Origin: Blasia pusilla
Lineage: Eukaryota; Marchantiophyta; Marchantiopsida; Blasiales
Assembly (NCBI GenBank): GCA_050084515.1
Contig: CM114274.1
Span: 10,974,001-11,038,000, forward strand
Direction: 5' to 3'
Length of the DNA: 64,000 nucleotides
Shown: piece after piece, positions 35,051-45,320 of the stretch
How positions within the stretch are numbered: position 1 is the first letter of the stretch
Layout: each line of letters starts with the position of its first letter
Made by a program: the position numbers and the translations under genes
The notes under the pieces: model-generated
The model's database searches: none
Told to the model about the DNA's origin: nothing
The model's input: only the letters and a program-made list of their open reading frames with translations

Positions 35051-35640
35051 TCAACTCACACTCCGAATGAGTGTAGCCAAAGCATGTAAGTCAATTGAAT
35101 CAAGTATATATGTTCTATCTTGAACCCCTGATTTCATTGTCAAGTTCACATTAGAAATCACCATTCCAATATCAATCCATTGCACATCTATTGCATCATA
35201 AGTGAAGAAGGTTTTGTTGTTACCATGGCCGGAAGACTTGTACCAATTACACATGACACAAAAATGCTTCCCTTCTTTCCAAGAGGAGGTCCAGGCATGT
35301 CCATCAAGTCCAAGGTCCTATGACGTCTCGACCAATGTGTAACATTTTTTTGAATCATAAACACAATACACCCCAAACAATACTCCTTTTTTGCAACTCT
35401 TGCCTTCATTGCAAGTTGTGTCTCTTTTCCCTTCCTTTTCTTTGACTTTGTTGATCTTGTGGAAGGGCCAACGTCTGGTGTAGATTCAAACAAAATTGCA
35501 ATATCATTACCAACATCAACCAAACAAGTTGGGCAATTAGGCAATCACGCTCCTTTCCCTTGCTAGTAGTGTAATATGTCTTTTGGGCTATTTGAGTTAG
35601 CCTGTCCTTTGACATGAAAGGATTGCAAGACAACTAATTT
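35051..35640 (-). pseudogene. Unrecognised two-frame reading, basic and Cys-containing
   Basis: One frame (35,188-35,544) gives NCPTCLVDVGNDIAILFES and a basic STKSKKRKGKETQLAMK stretch. The next frame (35,051-35,254 with upstream extension) gives EGKHFCVMCNWYKSSGHG, then FTYDAIDVQWIDIGMVIS and DSIDLHALATLIRS. A frame change near 35,250-35,300 connects them. The CPTC and CVMC pairs could be zinc ligands. Not recognised; function unknown. Confidence 0.3.
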
Positions 35641-37790
35641 ACAAGGTGGATTTATAGATAATCTTTCCCTCATAAGTTACAGTAGGTACTATTGCATGGG
35701 GAATTGCCACAGTAGTCTGTTTTTCCTGAAAACCACGCTCACAGAGAGTTACAAATTCTCAAGTGTTCTTGGAGAGCTCAAAGATTAAAATATGTTTGGC
35801 AACAAGCTGCAAAATTTGATTCGCTGATCACTCTATACATAACTATACACAAGAGACGACATTCGTTTCAACTTTCAACCACATATTTCATGTTGGAAAA
35901 CTACGGGCGCAACTGAATACTGCACTTGAGTGCTCGTCCGAGGTTGGCGTATGGTGGCATTACAAGAGGCAGACGCATGTTGGCTCCGTGGAGAAGCACA
36001 CGACTGCAGCGGAGAGATGGCAAGGAGAGGAAGATTTTTGTTGGGAGCATTAGGTTGCAAATATCTCTCTTTCACAACCAAATTTGATTCCCCCACGATC
36101 AAATGTGAATCACAAGAGAGAGAGAGGTCACATGCCTAGCAAATCTCTCGGCTTATTATTATCCACTAGAGAGTGGATAATAATAAGCCGACCAATTCCG
36201 AACAATGGTTAACCAACTTCAAAAAAAAGGCAAAACGATAGACATATATGAACGATTCCAGAGAAGCACAATCCGTATGTTTGAGGTTCGAGTATATAGA
36301 TCCAATTGAAAAAAAATGCCTTAAGCTGCTTCACAAGTAGGTGTTAGTTATCACGGATCAAAGAAATCTTTTCAACATGTCCACTATTCGGGAAGAACTT
36401 GATAGAGGATTGATCAAAGCTTGCTTGATCATCAAACCTCCCTACAACCCGCTTGCAACTTGCTTGCAAGCTCCTCTTTTGAGTGGCGGCTGTTCGTCTT
36501 TCCTTGGAAGGTTTTCCCCTAAACCCAAACTCGGTTCAAGTCTACTCGAGAGAAATAATGGGAAAATGGTTAAGGGAGGAAACCATTTTTAAAAAAACTG
36601 TCTTTTTCCCTCTAAATTTCCCTCCAAAGAATCCAAAAATTTCCTACCTAAGGAGGAAATTTATTATATAAAATTAAATTTGAAAGAAATATAAATAAAT
36701 TTTATGCAAAAAAATAGATTATATATATTTTGTTAGTATTAACCTTATCTTATGTGAACGTCTTCTATGGAAGGGAAACTAATATAAAGACCCTATTGTT
36801 CTTTTAAGAGCGCCATGGAATAAATTGAACCTTATTGTTCTTCCACAAAACTTAATAAGTCTTCCTAGGGACACAAATAAAAAACCCCTTACTTTGTCGC
36901 ACGTGATGGGGCATATTTGTGGAAGTGAGACCCCTGAGGATATTAGCACCAACACCTCTTAATCTGAGCAAAATAGAGCAAGACATTTCTAATTGGATTA
37001 AGGCGATTGTCATAGTTGAAGGAGGGGTCCTCACACCAAACAATTGGCTCAATCCAATTGCCGCGAAAGATTGCTTTGTGACAAGCACATGTAGAACTTG
37101 TGCTTGGCATCTATACTTTCTCCAAAAGGCCATTTTACTATCACATAGATGTCCAATTGTAGACCATCTTGGTAATGAAGACTTAATCAACTTTTTGGGA
37201 TATCTTTTTGCATCCTGAATAGTAATGCACTAGCTTCGTATCGCAAGAGATCCCAACAACAAGAGAACTTCACTTTTATTTTGGGACATCATAGCCCTTG
37301 ATCTAATTAGAACCATGAAGTGAACATAAATGGGCTGGTTTAGGGAGAACTCCCACAAGAACAAAGAATTTATTGGGCGATGTGATCACCGGCCGACGGT
37401 AGACCCACACAAGGCTTGTAGGGTCAGCATGGCCCACACTAGGCCCACTCAAGACCTGGAGAGGGCATACTCTCAGCCTTCCTATTGGCCCAAAGACATG
37501 GTGCAGTCCACATGCGAGCTTCACCTGGGCTAGGCACCGACTCACAGCTTGCACACCCATTCGATCCTTGTCCGTCTCCCTTAGTTCGGGCCCGCACTTG
37601 TGCGCATATCAGAAGCCCGCAAGAGTGACCTTTGTACCAAAATAACTCAAGCAAGAGGTCCGTTGGGGATATCCGTATATATGTTCATCCCATGGATGGA
37701 CACGTCTATTTTTGTGCAATCTTTTTGAATGTTAAATTCTAGAACTTCCACATATGTCCAATAACTAAGGTAAGGGATGAAAGTGAGAAG
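35641..37790. other. Region without recognised genes
   Basis: It contains a perfect hairpin at 36,148-36,191, an AT-rich tract at 36,560-36,760, and an open plus-strand stretch at 36,919-37,218 (LNLSKIEQDISNWIKAIV and onward) that I do not recognise. 37,380-37,640 is GC-rich with GGCCCACACTAGGCCCAC-type motifs like those of the hAT-like element that follows. Confidence 0.4.
36148..36191. repeat. Perfect 20-bp inverted repeat with 4-base loop
   Basis: Arm TCGGCTTATTATTATCCACT at 36,148-36,167 is exactly reverse-complemented at 36,172-36,191, with loop AGAG. It is AT-rich and isolated. It may be the core of a miniature foldback element or a recent palindromic duplication. Confidence 0.9.
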
Positions 37791-38106
37791 CAAGGTTGCA
37801 CGGATACAAACATGACACCCGGATACCCGCGGCTTGCCCCAATGCCCCTAAACCTGCCGCAAAGACCCGTGCGAGTCGACCCTGCGCCCGTTTTGTGGCA
37901 CGCGCAGAGCTTGCGGCACGCCAGTAGGATGGGCTGGGCACCCATTGGATGAGATCAAGCCCGTAGTAAATTGGTGCTGGCTCGGCCCACCCAGGTCAAC
38001 AGTTGACCCAGGTGGGCTGAGCCCGCACCAGTAAGTACCCCAGCCCGCACAAACATGGACATGTCTGTGGACATGGAATTTTTCCATGTGCAACCTTACT
38101 ACCTTA
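37791..38106. mobile_element. Miniature hAT-like element (about 316 bp)
   Basis: The left end is CAAGGTTGCAC and the right end reads TAAGGTAGTAAGGTTGCAC on the other strand, an imperfect terminal inverted repeat with a small internal duplication. Flanks GTGAGAAG (37,783-37,790) and GTGAGAAA (38,107-38,114) look like an 8-bp target duplication with one mismatch, as expected for hAT. The interior is GC-rich (CCCGGATACCCGCGG, GGGCTGAGCCCGC) and non-coding. Confidence 0.5.
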
Positions 38107-38417
38107 GTGAGAAAGGGAGAGAGAGTTTTCTCATTATAAACCATTTAAGAGCGTTGAAAAAAAATCTCCAAAAATTAAGGATGTGGAGCTTAATCCCAAT
38201 TAATTGAAAAAAAGTCTTTATTTCCCTTAAAATTTGGAAATATAAAATCTTGAAAAATTTTAGGTAGGGAAACTGGTTACATTGTTTCAAAAAAATTATG
38301 AAATAAGAAGAAGACTCACAAAGTCAACAAGGTGCATGTGTTTGCATGATTTATTGTATATTCTTTATGATCTCCTCTTGGAGTTTCTTCTTATTAATCT
38401 GTATCATTTGGCAGGAG

Positions 38418-39658
38418 ATGGAAGATATGGGCCATCAAGGCATGCGTCATTTCTCGGGTGCACTGGGCACCATTGACTTAGATGATTTTATCCGGGAGTT
38501 CGACACGTGGTGCGACTTCCAGGAGATACGGACCCCGACACGGTTCAACCCTTTCATAGCATGGAAGGGGTTGTTCCAGCACTTGGAGGGTCCTCCGATG
38601 GATGACTACATGGAGTTTCGATCACTATATTCAATAGAGATCATTGCCTGGAGGATGTATTGGGCTCCAGGGTATGTGTCCACTAGTGGTCGCGAGGCAT
38701 ATGATGGGATCGTGAGAGGAGAGAGACCCACACCATCAGCCCGGAGATTAGATGGAGAGGAGGGCAGTGAGACAAACGATGTGGCAGAGACCTCTGGTGG
38801 TAGAGGGCCACCCAGCTTCAGCCCCATAGTGGAGTTCTTCAGGCAGTTGGGGAAGAGCTACTAGGGCGTATGCACCAACAAGTTGAAGAGTCTTCAGGAT
38901 TTTCAGCGACGACCGGGTGAGAGTTTGAGAGAGGAATTCACGCGCATGAGGAGGCTGATCATTGCCACGTATGGAGTGATTGAGGCGTAGTCAGTCTAGT
39001 ATTGGTACGGGGTTCTGGAGCAAACTACGGAGGAGAGTCCAAGATGCGTTCTGATTCACACAACAAAGCCCACATTGAAGGTGGTCTTTGATTTGTCTGT
39101 ACGTATCGAGCTCAATATGAGTGAGGAGCACGTAGTGACCGCTGGATTTTCTCGAGAGTCGACGTGTCCACGAGCGACGGTGACCCCATATATGCCACAA
39201 CCAGCACCAGTACCACAGGAACGGGCCTGTGTGCCCAGAGAGCAAGGCCGATACCGTGAGCCTATGAGGCAACGACTCGTACCTACATATGTTGCCCAGT
39301 AGGGACCGATGTTGTCTTGTTGGACAAGTAGAGGGGCCCATAGGCAGAGAGACTGCCCATAGCATGGGAGAGGACCACGAGCACCTCTGATTGCTCAGGA
39401 GCCATAGAGGATGGCCCCACCACAGCACCAGTGTGACTATTGCCATAGATATGGTCACACTAGGGATAGATGTTTTGACCTTCGCCGAGAGGCACGTCCA
39501 GAGGTAGGCCGAGGGCCTCAGGGCGGTCGTCTTGGAGGAGGTCGGGGAGTTCTTCTTGGACGTGGTGGTAGAGGACCACCACCAGCTAGAGGAGATGGAG
39601 CAGGAGCACCAAAGCCGGCATTTCTCTCACGCATTGATCAGTTGGAGTAGAGGATTAT
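38418..39658 (+). pseudogene. Gag with two zinc knuckles and RGG tract (gypsy C)
   Basis: The reading starts MEDMGHQGMRHFSGALGT, then FIREFDTWCDF, FIAWKGLFQHLEGPPMDDY, FSPIVEFFRQLGKSY and, after a stop, FQRRPGESLREEFTRMRRL. An altered first knuckle CWTSRGAHRQRDC (second Cys now Ser) and an intact CDYCHRYGHTRDRC follow. A Gly/Arg-rich segment (RGPQGGRLGGGRG) closes the domain. Stops occur at about 38,863, 38,988, 39,301 and beyond. Confidence 0.75.
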
Positions 39659-39699
39659 TGCCATGACAATGATGCATCTTAGGGAAGGCACGGATCTGT

Positions 39700-40790
39700 G
39701 AGCAGCTAGTGTGGCTCAAGATTCTACTTCTTACCCTCACCCAAGTGAGGATCTCGCCAGTATGGGGTTTATGTGTAGTGCTGCTCAGGTTGAGGCGGCT
39801 GTAGTGGTGACTCAGGGTGCTGCAAGAGGCACTGAGCCATCGAGAGGTGGAGTTGAGATTGACCAACCGGAGGGGACCGATGGACGCCAGGCCAGGGTTT
39901 CACAGTCATTCACATTGTCGGAGGCACTACACACACCATCGATGGTGCCTTGACAACCAACGGTGCCTACAGCTCAGGCACCTACGTCAACGTCATGAGG
40001 AGTTGGAGTGACAAATCCTATGCCGGCTCGAGTGGAGTCAGTGTCAACCATAGTGTTGGAGATGGCCACCAGAGTGAGTCAGACTCCACTATTTTCCGCC
40101 ATAGAGTTGGCGACGTTGGAGTTGGACCAACTGAGGTGTTCCGGCTGGCCGCCACGTTGTGTGAGCGTGGAGTGGTGATTGCTTCTTGGTCAGAGGTAGT
40201 TGACAAGATGGTGGACTTGCCCTTAGAGCCGGTGTTGAAGACGTTCCCCACAGACTCATGGCATGCGGCGGCGGCGGCGAAGTTGGTAGATATGCCAGCT
40301 CAACTGGCCATAGAACGAGTAGTGGTGACACCTAGAGTAATCTTACTGGATAACCAAGCTAGAGTATTTCACTTGGTTAGTCCCATGGGGACAATATTCC
40401 ACCTGTAGCGCGTCCTACTTGATTTGGGAGCGCAACCCTCAATGTTAGGGATGGCGGCGTGTTTAGCGTTGGGGTAATGGAAGGCCAAAATTGAGCCTTG
40501 TCCCTTCCAGATACAGACCTCGATTGGAGGCGTGTCATCCACGCAGTATATGACTCGACAAGAGATAGTTGTCAGAGTCTAGCCAGAGCATGCGACGGAT
40601 AGTGCTATGGTGCGCACACGTGCGATTATGACACCGGTTGAGTCGTACGATGTGTTGGTGGGGAGTACAGTGTTATATCCCCTAGGATTCATCCTTGACT
40701 TCTAGGAGGAGACCATTGCTTATCGGCTAGGGTGGCGGTCAGGTGATTGGCGGATGAGTCAGTTACCTGTGCAATTTGCGGGATGAGGTG
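39700..40790 (+). pseudogene. Protease region of Pol (gypsy C)
   Basis: An N-terminal linker with GVEIDQPEGTDGRQARVSQ and TLSEALHTPSMVP corresponds to copy A. After RVILLDNQARVFHLVSP comes RVLLDLGAQPSMLGMAA, where the active site reads DLG (Ser or Thr to Leu). PVESYDVLVGSTVLYPLGF and GWRSGDWRMSQLPV close the domain. The catalytic Asp is retained here but the adjacent residue is lost, a lesion different from that in copy A. Several TAG/TGA stops are present. Confidence 0.7.
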
Positions 40791-40858
40791 GTCGATCACG
40801 AGGCGAGTCTGTGACCACGTTGGCAGCTTTCATAGGTAGTGTTAGCTAGCTAAGAGAG

Positions 40859-42370
40859 TTGTTGGAGGGGAACGCACATGCAAAGGATGTCCCGAGAGCG
40901 GATAGTCCCACGGAGAGACAGGCCATGGCGGGTAAGTCTTCCCATGTTGGCGAGACCTCTTCACCATTGTGGGGTACGACTCGAGAGCTACAGAGGAGTG
41001 TCGACGACCTTGTGAGGCAGGCGTGGAGTCATGCCTTTATTCCGGAGCAGCGAGAGTCAGGTGGCGATGGGGCTCCTAGAGTGGAGACGTTGACCCCACT
41101 GGATACCACACCCGTTGTGTGGCAGTGTCCAGAGGAGGGTACCGGTGTTAAGGTGTTAGATCTCTTCGGAGGGATTAGCACTAGATCTCTTCGGAGGGAC
41201 TAGCACTGGAGGGCTGCAGTATTGCAGGCGGGCATACGGGTGCATCAATACCGTTATGTGGAGAGAGATGAGACTGCGTGACGAGTATCATTATGTCACG
41301 TAGCGAGATTGGTCCAGAGATATCCTGAGGTGTTGCCAATATCTGCAGTACGGGGATATCATCATACACTACCCGCCGACATCTCTATGGTGGGGGCGCA
41401 GGATCTGGATAGAGTTGGCACCATTCATTTGGTGATTGCTCGATGGCCATGTCAGGGTCCTTCATTAGTTGGCGAGGATTTGGATCGCAGGATCGGAGGT
41501 CATGGATGTTTTGGGAGATGCTGCGAGTAGTACGACACTTGCAGGAGAGTCAAACATGTTCTCCGGCATAAATTTTGGAGAATGTGCCGTAGTTGGGAGA
41601 CACTTGTGCACGTGTGATGACGAGTGTGCATCAGGTGAGGTTCTGGTTGGGACCTGTTGTGTTGTAGATGCAGCGAGAGTTGGATCACGTGCCCATCGTC
41701 CACGACTATGGTGGACAAACCTGATACCATCAGAGGTACTGAGTTGAGCATACGATGGAGTCCAAAGAGCACCACATCTCACAATGGATGCAATTTTGGG
41801 CTCAGGGCCTCAAACTCAGGTGGTGACGCGGGATGATAGACCACCGTTGGCGATGGCCAATAGAGTGGGGGAGTTGAGGGCAGCCTTACCTACGTTGGTG
41901 AGCTTATGAGCATCCCATGCCTTTTGTTAGGGAGCGCCGGGCATGATTTGGGATGAGATGACCGGAATAATAGAGGAGCCTACAGCAAATGAGCGCAAGC
42001 GCGCCATGGGGTTCGCTACAAGTACTACAGCGGTGCTAGGGATGGCTGAGGCATCCCGGAGATAGGTGTTGGGGCAGGCAATGGACCTCAACTGTCTCAC
42101 ATGGATAGTCAGCCTAGGTATGGCTGAGCATAGACATATGCGAGTGTCATCCATGTCGTCACGTCCATGAGTTGGACCATTGCCTATAGGGTCTATACAG
42201 GCATTGGCTGGGGGCAAGACGAGAAGAGAAAGGCACTCATGGACTACTTGGGAGGTCGTTCGAGTAGAGAGTGTGAAGGCGGCCAGAGTAGCACATGTTC
42301 ATTTTTTGGATGTGGAGCATGGTGTAGGAGGTCAGAGTGGAGTGGCTGTTGTGGAGGTGGCTAAGGTTGC
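40859..42370 (+). pseudogene. C5-cytosine DNA methyltransferase domain (gypsy C)
   Basis: Motif I VKVLDLFGGIST falls at 41,145-41,180 and is followed by a 25-bp tandem duplication (41,157-41,181 repeated at 41,182-41,206) that shifts the frame. Next are YRYVERDETA, motif IV ARWPCQGPSLVG with the catalytic Cys (about 41,445), motif VI ILENVP (about 41,567), motif VIII VGSRAHRPRLWWTNL (about 41,680-41,725), and NERKRAMGFATS and LGQAMDLNCLTWIVSLGMA as motifs IX and X (42,000-42,125). The flanking residues match copies A and B closely, so all three descend from one captured domain. Confidence 0.85.
41157..41206 (+). repeat. 25-bp tandem duplication inside methyltransferase motif I
   Basis: TAGATCTCTTCGGAGGGATT plus AGCAC occurs twice in a row with one difference (ATT to ACT). 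The unit length is not a multiple of three, so it shifts the reading right after the SAM-binding loop. Confidence 0.9.
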
Positions 42371-42379
42371 TACATAGGA

Positions 42380-43032
42380 ACCAAAGCCGGAGTGGCGTCC
42401 TCTCCGAGTGAGGTCACGATGGAGACTTGGGAGCCTATGATAAGTCTCAAGTTGATAGGAGGAGAGCGACGGCGAGTTCATAGATTTTTGAGAGGGCATG
42501 TGAGTTATTTTGCCTTCAGTATGAGAGACTTGGGTACGCTGAAGGGTCCTGGAATACGGATTGAGTTGGCTAGTGATACGCCAATCTTTTTTCGACCCTA
42601 TAGTTATTCTGATATGGAGCAAGCCTTGATTTTGAGCAGGAGTCAGGACTTGTTGGAGGCAAGACTTGTGGAGTTATCACATGGGGAGTATGCATCTACC
42701 ACAGTCATACCAACGAAGAAGGATATGTACGGCAATTGGACGGATAGGCGGATGTGTGGAGATTACCGTCCTATCAACCGATAGAAGAGGTTAGATCGGT
42801 ACGCCATGCCTACTCCTGATGAGATCTTTGATGTGGTAGGGCATTCAAAGATCTTCAGTACTATAGATCTCTGTTCTGGCTATCATAAGCTTCCTATCAG
42901 GTTGGAGGACAAGGAGAAGATAGCATTCTGGGGGATAGATCGGTTCGAGAGAGATTGCTTGTATCCGTGGCGGTTCTTACCATTTGGGTTGAAGAATGCA
43001 CTTGCAGAGTTTGCAGAGTGATGGATAGGATT
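42380..43032 (+). pseudogene. Reverse transcriptase, 5' part (gypsy C)
   Basis: The plus strand reads ETWEPMISLKLIGGERRR, GPGIRIELASDTPIFFRPY, LVELSHGEYASTTVIP, DRRMCGDYRPINR, a stop, then DRYAMPTPDEIFDVVGHSK, FSTIDLCSGYHKLPIRLED and LPFGLKNALAEFAE. It ends at the MULE insertion within VMDRI. The reading resumes after the insertion with LARLEF, and one copy of the 9-bp target duplication exactly completes the codons. Confidence 0.85.
43024..43032 (+). repeat. Target-site duplication, left (9 bp)
   Basis: GATAGGATT at 43,024-43,032 is repeated exactly at 54,087-54,095. Nine bases is the length typical of Mutator-like elements. Confidence 0.9.
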
Positions 43033-43090
43033 TGAGGTGCGGTAAGAGGAGAGGAAGAGAGGAAGAGAGGAGAGAGGAAACTACCTTCAA
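43033..43090 (+). repeat. Left terminal inverted repeat of the MULE (polypurine)
   Basis: From about 43,043 it is an AG-rich tract of repeated GAGAGGAA units that pairs with the CT-rich right end. The first ten bases (TGAGGTGCGG) do not pair well. Confidence 0.65.
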
Positions 43091-44226
43091 CCGAAATAGA
43101 TACTTTTTTTTTAAGAGAGTTTCCTATGATTTGAAGAGAGTTTCCGTTGGGTTGAAGAGAGGAAACTTTTTGTGTGAATTTTTTTGCACTTTTTTGCTCA
43201 GTTATTAAGGAGTCCCACAATTTATTTTTTCTCTTCCATATTTTGGCAATCCATCTGAGTCCGACCAGTTGCAAATTGTACAAAATTTACAAAACTAAAA
43301 AATCAGTGGAATCATAAGTGTGGAACCAATCACTTTTTCCATCCAAGGTCTGGAAACAATCTATCATTTGCCCTAGGCTGAATAGAGTTCAAGCTCAAAG
43401 TGAAGGTTCTGGAAAAATGAAAGTACAATCTAAAACCTCATTTTGCATCCTCAAAGTGGTTTGTTTAAAATACTTCGCACTTCTTTGAGGGACAGAATTG
43501 GTTGGTGGATTCCTACTCCTACCTCCAACTCTCTTAAAACAACCAGCAACACATAGTACATGTGCTTATTAGGGAAATACCTTTTGCCACTTGTCTCTCT
43601 TTGGACAAAGTCATCACATGAACATGTGGGGAAGCAACAGATGTGCACCACATACACCCCTGTGACACTTGAATTTACAATGTTGTTCCTGACCCAATAC
43701 ATCCTTCCTATTCCATTGCCACTTAGGACATCTTTCGTGGCGATGATCTCCATTTTTGCCTCCTGAGCTGATGCAATTCGCTTTGCTCTCTCCACCGTTG
43801 GCCTACACATTTTGTTTCTCTTCACCCCATTTCTAGACTCAAACAAAAATAGTGGATTGAGATCATCCACCTTCTCCATATAAATGTTGACATCAATCTT
43901 GGGTTGAATACGAAATGCGAAGGTCTCTGATGATTAACATGCTCGAATTTCCCGATCACGAGTCCAAATCGACACTTGTAAGATTGTCCTCTTCGATGAT
44001 CAGATCACTGCGGCGATGGGCCAAATCGTGGGGGTATTCCCCGGAGCTCCAATGGCAGCCGGATAAGACTTCCGGAAAGCGCAAGATTCATTTGGGCAGA
44101 GGAAGTACTTCAATTGATCCCCGGTCCTCGTGAAACGATCAAAGGTTTTGAGTCCCCAAAACCCAGGCAGTGGTCGTCTAGTCCTTGTACAATTCTTATT
44201 TAGGAAAGTGCCACATGCTCTCCTAA

Positions 44227-44261
44227 TGCCATCAGATCCTGCCCTGCAGGATCTGATGGCA
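44227..44261. repeat. Perfect 16-bp palindrome with 3-base spacer
   Basis: TGCCATCAGATCCTGC, spacer CCT, then the exact reverse complement. The layout matches the GCAACCCGTCGG palindromes (two arms and a 3-base centre) but the sequence is unrelated. Confidence 0.9.
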
Positions 44262-44996
44262 CGTCCTAGGTTGCTTCGAGATATATGCCACCGGTTTAGG
44301 TTGCAATCCACCTCCATTATCGGAATCCCATATTGTTGAACCACTCCAGTGAGCGGATGTTGCGAACTTCCAGCAACGGAGGGCTTTTGAAATAAGACAT
44401 TCACTTATTTTGGAGAAGGGTCTCCATCACGGATTTGGGAGTGGTCCGGGGCCCCTGAATACCTGGGCAGCGTAATTTCCTCATCCAAATAAATCATCGG
44501 ATTCGTTTCTCGATGCTACCTCTTCACCTACCTGAAGTCAAGATACTTATCTGGTCTCCATGAGTCTCGCTCGGACTGCTCTACCACCATCTGTATGGGA
44601 CGTCTTAAAACCCGCCTACGGATATCCCCACCAATATGTATGTCTTGCTTGAGGGGAGTTCCAACTACGCACCGGTTGAAGGCTTCCACATACAATTTTT
44701 CATCACCAGATCTCACAGCCGCCCTGACATAGAGCTCTTAGATCGACGGCCCCCTTCCTTTTGTTATGCCTTTTCTGAGGAAGATATGGAATGCTGCAGA
44801 CTATAGCATTACTCTTGCCTAGTCTTGTTGGCATGCCTCCACAAGTGAAATTTTTTGGCATGCTTGTGACGACCTCCAGGAGGAATGAACACTTTCTGCT
44901 CCACTTGTGTTGGGGCAAAGGGCATTTTCATGAATGTTCAATCCCTGCAACGACGGCAATGTTAGAAGGGAACGAAAATAGCTCAAGAGTCAAAGA

Positions 44997-45320
44997 AATA
45001 AGTTACCTGTCGGAACCAGACGGGTTGCAAGGCCGAGGCATCCCATGAACGACTCCGCGACCCGTCGGGTCCCGACGTGTTGCAACCCTAAACCCACCTA
45101 CTGCAACCCGTCGGAGTCAGACGGGTTTCAAGAACCTTTGGCCACTCTGGAAGATCCAAGTGCAAGTCATCCGAAACCCATCAGGGTCGAACTATTTTCA
45201 GGCCTTGTATACATGCGACTTGAATACTTGTATACGGTTTGCACCAAAATTTTGGATGCAACCCGTCGGTTTCCGTCGGGTTGCACACTCGGGCAACCCG
45301 TCGCATCTGACAGCTTCCTT
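44997..45320. repeat. Palindrome cluster 1, in the transposase intron
   Basis: Four fair copies (about 45,003, 45,058, 45,103 and 45,258) and one half copy of GCAACCCGTCGG - 3 bases - CCGACGGGTTGC, with scattered mismatches. They lie between the splice donor at 45,432 and the acceptor near 44,953, outside coding sequence. Confidence 0.8.

Noticed and set aside
43120-43270. Large extension of the MULE terminal inverted repeat beyond the purine tract
   Set aside because: Sequence inside the tract does not pair with the other end; only the purine/pyrimidine part is inverted.
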